From positions 1 to 64,000 of the forward strand of contig CAMVDV010000005.1 in NCBI GenBank assembly GCA_947166305.1: a DNA stretch of 64,000 bases, read 5' to 3'. Both the position numbers and the translations under genes were made by a program. The notes beneath the pieces are model-generated. The model did no database searches, had not been told where the DNA came from, and was given only the letters and a program-made list of their open reading frames with translations. This document shows positions 53,301-61,677 of this stretch, in pieces (position 1 is the first letter of the stretch; each line of letters begins with the position of its first letter). The stretch comes from an uncultured Prevotellaceae bacterium (lineage in GTDB: Bacteria > Bacteroidota > Bacteroidia > Bacteroidales > Bacteroidaceae).

Positions 53301-56300
53301 AAGGTACAAACGTATTGAACTATGCCTATGGTGCCGGTCTGGGTAGCCATATCTATACTTACAAGTTCGACGGCAACTTTGCAGGCAACACTCAGCCCCA
53401 GCCGTCAGACTATATTTCTGGAGCCACGTCTCCCGATGACTTGGATGCAGAGGCAAGGGCTAAGTATCAGTCTGCACTGGAGGCTTACAATGCATACAGT
53501 GCTTACACCAGCGGAACAATTGTAGGTGCCAATGAGTACAATGCTTTCAACGATACGCAGAAGTCGCATTGGAATCTGGAAGCACAGCGCACCACAGCCG
53601 TCGTGAGCGGAACCTCCTATATTGAACTTTTGGGCGGTACAGTAGCAAAGGACCTTTATGCAGCCGGCACAGTCGGTGCCGTGCAGGACACGCTCCGTCT
53701 CGGTACGGGCGTCTTCACCGCATCGTCAACGGCATACGTCAGGGGTGGAACAGCACGTAACGTCTATGGCGGCGGTTGGGAAGGTCCTGTCGGCAAGCAC
53801 GACATGTCGAAGGCTGCCAACTTCCTCGACGAGGATGAATTGGGCGTGACCAACGTCATCGTAGGCCGTCCAGAGGAAGATATTGCAACGGACTATGCAG
53901 CAGCACTTGCAGGCGATGCAACGCTCGACAAGCAAGAGTTCTACTACTACAATGGCATCCCGGCTATCTTGCGCGACGTCTATGCCGGTGGTGAAGGAGG
54001 TGTGGTACGTGGCACGGCCAACCTCGATATCTTCAACGGAATGGTTGGCTATCGTTACAAGGACAAGTCTGCCATTACAGCAGGAGAGAAGAACTACTAT
54101 AAGATTACGACCGACGGTGATGGTAACATCACTTATGTACCCCTTAAGGACGGCGACGACTTGAGCGCCGAGAAGAGCCTCTATGTTGAAGAAGTCGACC
54201 AGGACAATGTCGGCGACAACATCTTGTTCGAAGCCGGCAATGCCTTCGGTGGCGGCTATGCAGCCAACAGTGATGTCGATATCGCTAACATTACTCTTTG
54301 GGACGGCATCATCCGCAACAGTATGTATGGTGGCGGTGAGATTGCTACCATTGGCCGAGGCACTCAGGCCAAGAATGCTTCAAATGAATTTGAAGTAACT
54401 GTCAACAAGCCCGGCGAGACTCACGTCACCATGATGGGTGGCCATGTGCTGCGCGACGTCTTTGGCGGCGGCCGTGGTTTCAATGCATGGAAGACCGAGG
54501 ATAAGACGGAAGGCAATACCAACGGCTATGTCTTCGGACAGACCGACGTCAACATCCACCTTGGCACGATTGGCACTCTCGAGGGAGTGTCAAAGGGTTA
54601 TGGCAATGTATTCGGCGGTGGTAACGTCGGATTCGTCTATAGCCAATATGGCAAGCAAGCAGACGGATGGTATTATGAAGATTACAGCACGAAGAAGCTC
54701 TCTGAAGACACTCGTGTAGAAGTGAAGGCTTATGGCAGGGCTTTGGAAGCTGTCAGCATTGACGGCACCACCTACCAGAAGCGCGACTACATTCCTAACA
54801 CCAAGCTCGACAAGCTGACCAACAGCGATGCCGACAAGCAGTTGTGGGCAAAGGTAGATCAGAGCGGCATCACCATCTACAATGCCGTCTTTGCCGGTGG
54901 CAACGTTTCGGCTGGTAGTGATAAGATTATGGCCTTCTCGAAGACCGTTTACGGCAACTCCACTGCCGCAGTCATCGACGTCTATTCGCGAGACCTCATC
55001 AGTGTCGGAGGCAAAGGCGTAGGCGGACTCTATGGCGACGGCAACCTCACTTTCGTCGACGGCTACCGCGAACTCAACATCACCAACTACGGCACCGACT
55101 GGTACTCGCTCTCCGGAGGCGTGGACTCTGACGAGGAGTTCAATGCGCTGACAGTCCGCCAGCAGTCGTTCTATACCACACAGTACGAATGCGTCGAGGC
55201 ATATTCTCCTTATGAAAAGGGCGACATCATCCTGCACGACGTGTTCCTCTTGGTGGACGATGCAGACAAGGACAAATGGAAGCGCAAGCAGTCTATTGTC
55301 AATGAAGGACGCTTCATCAACACAGTCCAGCGTTGCGACTTCTGTGGCATCAAGGGCAGCCGACTGGTGCTCCACGGAGCCATCGACCGTGCACAGGATG
55401 AGGCTGAGGCCGACTATACCAACTACACTATCAACCGTGTGGGCGAGCTCTCTCTCAACCAGAACCAAGAACATGGCAGCTACTTCGGCATCAACAACGT
55501 GGTGAAGTTCCTCGGTGGCGTCACGTCCGATGTGAACTTCTCAGAAGTGCGCAAGACGAACAGTGCCGTTACAGGCGACTATGCAGCAGACGGAAAGACC
55601 TATTACGAATGGAAGGAGGAACACATCAACGATAACATGCGCAACGATGGCAGTGCTCCCAACAAAATTGCACTTTCCTCTGGCGTGTTCCTCGAAATCG
55701 TGAAGGAGCTTGATACGAGTGGCAACAAGGTCTATGGCCCCATCACTGGTGTCGTAGAGCTCGACTTGCTCAATGTCTCTCCCGGTGAAGGTGGTGGCTA
55801 TGTATATGCCAAGAACATCCATGGTGTGCCCACGCACACTCCCATGTATGCCGACGTCATCTCCGATGCCAACCAGAACCTCGTCACGAACCGTGCGTTC
55901 ACCTATGCCGAGGCTACTGCCGACAACGAGATGCAGACCTCTGGCAACTTCATCCATTCGCTGCCCAAGCACATCCTTGATGACTGCTTCCCCGAGTCGA
56001 AGAAGTATGTAGGTGCCAATGCCTCACCCGCTCACTATTGGTACATCCGTGGTGAGTACTATGTATATGAGCAGCTTGTGTCGGCCTATACAGGCGGAGC
56101 CGATGCTTATAATACCGAGATGAGCATCCCGCTCACCATGTCCATCCAGGGCAATGCCAAACTGCGTCTGCTCAACGTGATACCCGGCCTTTATGCCGAT
56201 CCTTCCCAGTTGGCACTTCGCTCCTACAATTCGGCCGATCCTTCCCTTTCCATCTCCGACTCCATCTCCATCGCCCGCAACGCTGTGGTCAAGACCTACG

Positions 56301-59300
56301 GACAGGGTGACCCCATCAGCTACTGGGATTGGTACAATGCCACCACTGCCGAGCGCAGCATGTTCGTGATGGAAGGCGATGCCATGGTCTGCAACACAGA
56401 GGCAACCATCGATGGCAGGAAGTATTACCCGCGCGAAGCCATCACTCGGAGTGCCTACGAAGCACTTGCCGGCAAGACGGCGTATGATGACAGCGGCAAT
56501 GTCATCCTCGACGAGGACACCATGCAGCCCGTCGATGCCCAGAGTCTCTTCTTCGTCATCAATGAGGTGAACCACGACAATGGCTACCTGCTCACTCTCG
56601 ACTTCTCCAATCCTTCCAGCCGCGACGACTACTATCGCCTCATCAGCGAGGCAGGCGGCACTCCGATAAAGAAGAAAGACTGGGCGGCACTCTCCGACCT
56701 GGAGAAAGAGAAGTATGTCAAGAGCGCCACGTTCACCTGCAACGCGTCGGGCACCTACGGACAGTATGTGTTCCGCAAGGAGGACATCATCTCTCACAAC
56801 GTGTACACGATGCAGACGTCCGACGTCCAAAACAACGCCACTCAGACCCAGGCTGAGTTCAATCCTGCATACCTTGCAAAAGAAGACTGTGAGGTTAACG
56901 TGGGAGGCCTGTTGAAATCCTTCACTAAGGGCACGCCTATATCGTCGACAGACTACGCCGTTATTGCCAATGCCTCCGACTACTTCGAGCCAGCCTACAT
57001 TTGTGTCAGCACAGTCCTCGTAGGCAGCGGAGACTACCGCGTGCTCAACCAGCTGGTAGGAGAGTCTGAGTATAGCGCATGGGGTGGCGACATCCAAGAG
57101 AGGTTCCAGCAGGCATACTATTGTACGAAGGACGGCTCATGGGGCGGTAAGTACTATGAGGCGGGCAAGAACTACAATGGTGTCGACTACTGCCAGTTGC
57201 TGCCGGAGGAACGCGCCCACTTCGACTACAACTACGATGCGCTCGATGCTCTCCTCTATAATAATTATGCATCAAATCATGCCCAGGGTGCATACCACTA
57301 CGGTTCGATTGGCGACTACACGAGCTACATCAACCAGGTGGGCGGCACCAACCACAACTCTGCAATCAGCGTGTTCGACCGCCCCGGACAGCCCTTCTAT
57401 TCCGCTTCTGCAAGGCTCGATTACAGGGCAACGTTCAACTCTGAGAATGCCGACAACAACTTCCAGTATGCGAAGGATACCGACGACATCGCCGTCTCGG
57501 AAGGCACAGTGCTCAACAACGAGCAGTATGAGAACCTGCCCAACGACCGCAAGTTCTATGCAAGCTTTGCCGTGAGCGATGCTCACCTCAAAGACATGGA
57601 CGACAACGACTGGGCCGATGGCAACTACCATACGTTCATCGTCAAGAACACCTTCGAGGTGGCCGGCAATATGTATAATGCTGGTAAGACAATTTCGCAC
57701 AAGGATTACAGCAACCTCACCACTACACAGCAAGGATATGTCGATGAGGTTGTCATACCTTACAGCGAGGAAGGCACTCACGGCATAGGCACATATTACT
57801 TCTGTATCGAGGAGTATCCGGTGGGAGCCAACGACGGCAGCATCACAAGCCACGGTTCCGGCATACCCGACTTCCCGACTGAGGTGACAGACATCAACAA
57901 CACGACCTATGCCAAGGGCTCGTCTGTCCCCGTCGGAACAGTCATTAACTCTGCCACGATGGCATCCATCCCGAACTATCAGATGCACTTCAATATCACA
58001 GGCGAGATACCTATCGAGGAGACCACTCTCTATGTGCCCGTATCGGCCGACATCGACGCCCTGCAGCGCGATCGTTATGTCACAGCCATCTACGAGTATT
58101 CCTACACCGAGAGCGACGCCAGCGGCATGAACTACGAGACACGTGTGGAGAAACACATCATCAACATCCGCATCAAGTTCCTCAGTGGCACGCCCGTCAT
58201 CGGTTCGCTCAAGGAGCCCGACCTCGTGCTTCCGCTCGAAACGGTTGCCCTCGACATTCCAAGCATCCAGGAAGGCGCCTTCCCGATACTGGGTGGCGGA
58301 TGGGAAATCTATCCCACCGAGGACAATGCCAAGCACCATCGCAACGGACGCGAATACGTCAACGGCGGCGAGCCACTCTATTTCTACCAGAACGACTACT
58401 ATGTCGCCTACTACGCACTGACCCGCATGGGCAAGACCTTCTCCGATCCTGTGCCCGTCCATGTGGCTAACTACCAACGTATGGCCGACGTCATCAACAA
58501 CCCCTTCCACATGTATATCAACCACCGCGACAACGACCGCGATCCGAAGATATACATCGACGGACGTTCTGTTGACACCTATGGCGAGGCCATCAGGGAT
58601 AAGGACGAGGCCGAGGTGGTTCGCGAGTACAACAACGAGCTGGACGCTATGCAAGCCGTTTGGCGTATCGTCAACACAAGCTACGGTAGCCAGTACAACG
58701 AGGAAGTGGATGGCAAGTCGCGCAACATCACTGGTGCCAACGGACTTGAGTTCTTCCTCCAGAACGAGGTTGGTTCGCAGTTGCCGTCGTGGACGCCTAT
58801 CGGTGACAACACCCAGTGTTTCGCAGGTATCTTCCATGGTAACGGCAACACGGTGACGGGCTTGAACAACTCCCTCTTCGGTCATCTCTGCGGACGCGTC
58901 TATAACTTGGGCGTCATGGGTAACTTCACCACCGGAGGCGTTGCCAATACTGGCGAGGGACGTATCGAGAATGCTTGGGTATGGACTTCTGCCACACCTT
59001 CCGGCCAGGCTGTTTATGCCAACCCGGATGCAGGTGCAAGGGTCATCAACACCTACTATCCCGATGCCAACAGCACCTTCACGGGCTCTACCGGCAACCT
59101 CGAGATAACGGAACGTCCGGTCGAGGACTTCGTGAACGGCTCCGTGGCCTACGACCTCAACCGCTATTACCTTGAGGCACGCCATCGCCTCTTCGGACAG
59201 AAGACCGACGGCACCGTCAACGACAACATCTTCTACCGCCTGCCCAACGGCTCTCTGCAGAAGGACAAGACCACGCAGATTGCCGACGCTAACGGCAAGA

Positions 59301-61363
59301 ACCCGGGCGACGAAGGATATGTCACCACGTATGCCAACATGGTTTACACGCTCAACTATGCCGACACCGACTACGCTCGCTTCGACAAGACGACGGGCGG
59401 CAAGGTGGGTTACGTCGAGAAGTACGTCGACGACGGCGACTTCCGCTTCTCCGACGGCAAGAAGCCTTTGAAGCCCGACATGCGCTTCTCTTCCGACTAC
59501 GGCTATCTGCCGCTCTTCCCCGACGACTACATCTTCTTCGGACAGAAGCTTACGTACAACATCCAGACTGGCGCCGGCGGCGCTGTCATCCCCCACGCCT
59601 TGCATCCGCAGGCTGTGGCCAAGAGCCACACCATTGGCAGCGACGAGGATGTCGACAACAGCCGTCACGGTCTGCTCATCAACGACATCAACGATCGCTC
59701 GGAGAACCGCATCTTCCGTGCACCGGCCTACTATCGCAACGGCACCTACGGGCGGTATGCCATCTTCAATGCCCGTGCCGTCTTCGTCGATAACTTCGAC
59801 TTCACGGCTGGCGGAGCGTCCTATCACACCACGCCGCACGAGGGCATGACGGCCATCGACTTCACCGGTGGCAACGGCGACACCCACGGATATCAAGGCG
59901 TAGTGGCTGGCGTTGAGGACAAGGAAGGTGTGGCCGGCGACTTCACCGACCGCGCTCATGGCTATCGTCCGTTGCTCGACTTCGAGCGCCTCGATGCCTT
60001 CCAGACGCAGGGCCTCACCCAGAACCTGTTGGCCTACACGCCGCCCACCGGACAGGAGGGCACTAAGAACCAGCAGACGCACGATGTGCTCGCAAACTAC
60101 TTCCACGATCTCAGCTATGCCGAGGAGGACGACAACTATCGCACCGTCTCAGTGCAGAACGCACAGAACGTCAAGGGTCACGTCGTGCTGCAGGCCGGCA
60201 CAGAGCTCGTTGACGGCGAGTACAGCTACGTCACCGATGTCGATCACTTCCTTGTGGACAAGCAGGACTTCAACGCACCGATTCCGTTCAAGTATGCGGC
60301 CGACAAGCGTATGTGGTACCAGCGTACGCCCGACAACTACGTAGAGGCCACCTGGAGCGACGATGCCACGCCTGTTCGCACCACCAAGGGTTGGGAAGGC
60401 GTCTGCCTGCCCTTCCAGGCCGAGCTCGTCACCACGCAGCAGAAGGGTGAGCTCACCCACTTCTACGACGGCAGCACTTATGGCCATGAGTACTGGCTCC
60501 GAGGCTTTGCCGACGGCGGTACGCTCAATGGCGACATCTATGAGGCCAACTTTGTCTATCCCGAGGCCGGCACCAACGAGAAGGACTACACCAACACCTT
60601 CCTTTGGGACTACTACTATCAGTACTCCAGCAGCAACCGTCAGGACGACAATACCGACGAGTACCAGCAGCGCTACTATGCTGCAGCCAAGCAGTATGCC
60701 GACTATCCCTTCTCCACGGCAGGCAAGCCCTACATCGCAGGCTTCCCAGGCACTACGTACTATGAGTTCGACCTCAGCGGAACGTTCGTGCCCGAGCACC
60801 CGCTGCAGGATGTCGAGGCACTCGATGCACAGGTCATCACCTTCGCTTCCGCAGCCGGTGGCAGCATCGCCAAGAGCGACACCGAGCTCACTGCAGGAGC
60901 CGACGGCAGCACCTTCGGCGGATACGTCTTCACGCCCACCTATCTCAACGCGGCAGTCAGCGCCGGAGCCTACATGCTCAACGCCGACGGTAGCAGCTAC
61001 GTGCTCACCGATGCCGAGACGCAGGCAGTGCCCTTCCGCCCGTACTTCACGCAGGCAGGCGGAGGAGTCAAGGAGTACAAGCCGGCCCTTGCACGCGCCA
61101 TCAGCTTCAAGCGCGTCAGCACCGACATCCAGAGCGAAGAGCAGGCGGAGGGCGACAAGAACCTCGACGGACAGCTTGTCATCACATCAAGGCACAGACG
61201 CATCATCGTCAACTCCGGACTCCACGAGGAGACCACGGTGCGCATCTACAACACCTCCGGTGCCATCGTGCGCGTCTTCGACATACAGCCCGGACAGACC
61301 GTCGAGACCCAAGTCGCACCAGGCATCTACATCGTCAACAAGAAAAAGATATCAGTAAAGTAA
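50366..61363 (+). CDS. giant glycine-rich exported surface protein (adhesin-like)
   Basis: A 3,665-residue protein, unusually large. A second start at 50402 would give a cleaner signal peptide (MLYVKLLLGALLLCPMQVLG). Residues about 35-1600 contain many Gly-rich turns of the type GGNVYGGGNRG, GDVFGGA, INNVYGAND, spaced about 20-40 residues, suggesting a right-handed beta-helix or solenoid. From about residue 1050 to 2545 roughly ten copies of a motif G-x2-[IVL]-x3-[DE]-[YFW] followed by a [YFW] some ten residues later appear (for example GTPISSTDYAVI, GKTISHKDYSNL). Residues about 2810-2900 resemble a GLUG-type region (FHGNGNTVTGLNNSLFGH). The last 75 residues (VRIYNTSGAIVRVFDIQPGQ … KKKISVK) look like a secretion-sorting tail. 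It follows the fimbrillin genes and is probably a surface or fimbrial adhesin; no enzyme motif was found. Confidence 0.75.
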   Translation: MPNMLNKLYKPDMLYVKLLLGALLLCPMQVLGQIVIGGNVYGGGNRGDLKGTATVVVQSGTIEGDVFGGARMADVTPTTFEEQTINGVTLPEDYATHVLIWGGNVNNVYGGNDITGNITGGTNVEIYSNVGGDVYGGGNGSYVYTDQTSLKDDITYGDLFYEVGEGQTSVQALNAFRPNIDKTLVHISGKSAELTGSTEQTTYIAGRVFCGGNSATLRSSAGDPLAELRIGSHVVANNVFLGSNGENMVNTTTLQNYADASVNSMDLTDAGTFADYMLGVDMNINPTVSFDANYAEETAYIGSFFVGGNVGSMSAAGTFDISFPHKVLIYNKLVGGCNQANVPYSEYNAAHEGGITTAANPKVVLNLAGLKLEPRLLNFDTSTNTYSLDWNKTADNMLIGGNVYGGCYNSGYVNGGVNINLWADAISPAVRTAADGTTLKTLVDHRDAVLNTALSIFGAGYGEDSEIWGNTTINISDKADIVKVFGGGEKGVVGNLTRDANGVRTGGVDAVSNTTINLTAGNVGKIYGGGFEGGVTGHTTVNLVGGTAYDVIGGACNAEIGEYAETYIGKAGTSTMPNIINNVYGANDFGGVIKGSKSYADRVTSEASSQVYNNSLLTTSAYVEYLKGKVNYIFGGAKASYDYKDQTLYSAYANADGTAKDGFEKPSISGAFVNFRPEYSVDSRVARVYGAGQGYFNEIDKDLLQDHGYVLIDIPADVENFGRLEVFGAGDYSGIGMEVPAAAVRTNEETEGDVTAAAVIDLVRGNINSVYGGSYKQGFTRRTIVNVPEGSTIDLNYLYGGAYGVSAADGNLLGNLYPCDVYESNVNFKGKDARVRTIYGGNNSYRRTLYAHVNIHTPVKYVHQSYGLTHANIFGAGYGENTWAQYTEINLLDNAAVYETYGGGEAGSVYNKVSAQALADANGWSLAMPGDYGTTDASYDHGGLDNALAHSNQLYADYGPTNDNVNVAEKYNTNVHINKGTNVLNYAYGAGLGSHIYTYKFDGNFAGNTQPQPSDYISGATSPDDLDAEARAKYQSALEAYNAYSAYTSGTIVGANEYNAFNDTQKSHWNLEAQRTTAVVSGTSYIELLGGTVAKDLYAAGTVGAVQDTLRLGTGVFTASSTAYVRGGTARNVYGGGWEGPVGKHDMSKAANFLDEDELGVTNVIVGRPEEDIATDYAAALAGDATLDKQEFYYYNGIPAILRDVYAGGEGGVVRGTANLDIFNGMVGYRYKDKSAITAGEKNYYKITTDGDGNITYVPLKDGDDLSAEKSLYVEEVDQDNVGDNILFEAGNAFGGGYAANSDVDIANITLWDGIIRNSMYGGGEIATIGRGTQAKNASNEFEVTVNKPGETHVTMMGGHVLRDVFGGGRGFNAWKTEDKTEGNTNGYVFGQTDVNIHLGTIGTLEGVSKGYGNVFGGGNVGFVYSQYGKQADGWYYEDYSTKKLSEDTRVEVKAYGRALEAVSIDGTTYQKRDYIPNTKLDKLTNSDADKQLWAKVDQSGITIYNAVFAGGNVSAGSDKIMAFSKTVYGNSTAAVIDVYSRDLISVGGKGVGGLYGDGNLTFVDGYRELNITNYGTDWYSLSGGVDSDEEFNALTVRQQSFYTTQYECVEAYSPYEKGDIILHDVFLLVDDADKDKWKRKQSIVNEGRFINTVQRCDFCGIKGSRLVLHGAIDRAQDEAEADYTNYTINRVGELSLNQNQEHGSYFGINNVVKFLGGVTSDVNFSEVRKTNSAVTGDYAADGKTYYEWKEEHINDNMRNDGSAPNKIALSSGVFLEIVKELDTSGNKVYGPITGVVELDLLNVSPGEGGGYVYAKNIHGVPTHTPMYADVISDANQNLVTNRAFTYAEATADNEMQTSGNFIHSLPKHILDDCFPESKKYVGANASPAHYWYIRGEYYVYEQLVSAYTGGADAYNTEMSIPLTMSIQGNAKLRLLNVIPGLYADPSQLALRSYNSADPSLSISDSISIARNAVVKTYGQGDPISYWDWYNATTAERSMFVMEGDAMVCNTEATIDGRKYYPREAITRSAYEALAGKTAYDDSGNVILDEDTMQPVDAQSLFFVINEVNHDNGYLLTLDFSNPSSRDDYYRLISEAGGTPIKKKDWAALSDLEKEKYVKSATFTCNASGTYGQYVFRKEDIISHNVYTMQTSDVQNNATQTQAEFNPAYLAKEDCEVNVGGLLKSFTKGTPISSTDYAVIANASDYFEPAYICVSTVLVGSGDYRVLNQLVGESEYSAWGGDIQERFQQAYYCTKDGSWGGKYYEAGKNYNGVDYCQLLPEERAHFDYNYDALDALLYNNYASNHAQGAYHYGSIGDYTSYINQVGGTNHNSAISVFDRPGQPFYSASARLDYRATFNSENADNNFQYAKDTDDIAVSEGTVLNNEQYENLPNDRKFYASFAVSDAHLKDMDDNDWADGNYHTFIVKNTFEVAGNMYNAGKTISHKDYSNLTTTQQGYVDEVVIPYSEEGTHGIGTYYFCIEEYPVGANDGSITSHGSGIPDFPTEVTDINNTTYAKGSSVPVGTVINSATMASIPNYQMHFNITGEIPIEETTLYVPVSADIDALQRDRYVTAIYEYSYTESDASGMNYETRVEKHIINIRIKFLSGTPVIGSLKEPDLVLPLETVALDIPSIQEGAFPILGGGWEIYPTEDNAKHHRNGREYVNGGEPLYFYQNDYYVAYYALTRMGKTFSDPVPVHVANYQRMADVINNPFHMYINHRDNDRDPKIYIDGRSVDTYGEAIRDKDEAEVVREYNNELDAMQAVWRIVNTSYGSQYNEEVDGKSRNITGANGLEFFLQNEVGSQLPSWTPIGDNTQCFAGIFHGNGNTVTGLNNSLFGHLCGRVYNLGVMGNFTTGGVANTGEGRIENAWVWTSATPSGQAVYANPDAGARVINTYYPDANSTFTGSTGNLEITERPVEDFVNGSVAYDLNRYYLEARHRLFGQKTDGTVNDNIFYRLPNGSLQKDKTTQIADANGKNPGDEGYVTTYANMVYTLNYADTDYARFDKTTGGKVGYVEKYVDDGDFRFSDGKKPLKPDMRFSSDYGYLPLFPDDYIFFGQKLTYNIQTGAGGAVIPHALHPQAVAKSHTIGSDEDVDNSRHGLLINDINDRSENRIFRAPAYYRNGTYGRYAIFNARAVFVDNFDFTAGGASYHTTPHEGMTAIDFTGGNGDTHGYQGVVAGVEDKEGVAGDFTDRAHGYRPLLDFERLDAFQTQGLTQNLLAYTPPTGQEGTKNQQTHDVLANYFHDLSYAEEDDNYRTVSVQNAQNVKGHVVLQAGTELVDGEYSYVTDVDHFLVDKQDFNAPIPFKYAADKRMWYQRTPDNYVEATWSDDATPVRTTKGWEGVCLPFQAELVTTQQKGELTHFYDGSTYGHEYWLRGFADGGTLNGDIYEANFVYPEAGTNEKDYTNTFLWDYYYQYSSSNRQDDNTDEYQQRYYAAAKQYADYPFSTAGKPYIAGFPGTTYYEFDLSGTFVPEHPLQDVEALDAQVITFASAAGGSIAKSDTELTAGADGSTFGGYVFTPTYLNAAVSAGAYMLNADGSSYVLTDAETQAVPFRPYFTQAGGGVKEYKPALARAISFKRVSTDIQSEEQAEGDKNLDGQLVITSRHRRIIVNSGLHEETTVRIYNTSGAIVRVFDIQPGQTVETQVAPGIYIVNKKKISVK

Positions 61364-61383
61364 CGCACACACTCTCTCATCAC

Positions 61384-61493
61384 CTCGCACGCGGAGCTTC
61401 AGGACTCCGCGTGCGAGGATAGCAAACACCGCACGCGACAACCGGCATCGCCGCACGCGACGACCGCCAACACCGCACGCGAAAATTCACACC
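61384..61493. repeat. hairpin plus 22-bp minisatellite after the giant gene
   Basis: A perfect 13-bp stem CTCGCACGCGGAG/CTCCGCGTGCGAG around CTTCAGGA starts at 61384. It is followed by 22-bp units at 61428, 61450 and 61472 of the CCGCACGCG family. The hairpin may act as a terminator, but no U-tract follows. Confidence 0.88.
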
Positions 61494-61677
61494 CTCACTC
61501 ACCCCATCCACGCAACACCCTGTCAACGACATGACAACAACGCATACACCAACCGACACGCCGCAGCAGGCAGACCCCATGCTTTGCTTGCAAGGATATG
61601 CTATACCCATCCGCAAAACCATCGAGACCGACTCATAAAACGGTACGAATCGCAATAACTTAACCATCGAAACGACT

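Noticed and set aside
57272..60106. 944-codon open frame on the reverse strand inside the giant gene
   Set aside because: Codon bias of the forward gene suppresses reverse-strand stops. The translation shows no family pattern, and the forward frame is continuous with a signal peptide and tail.
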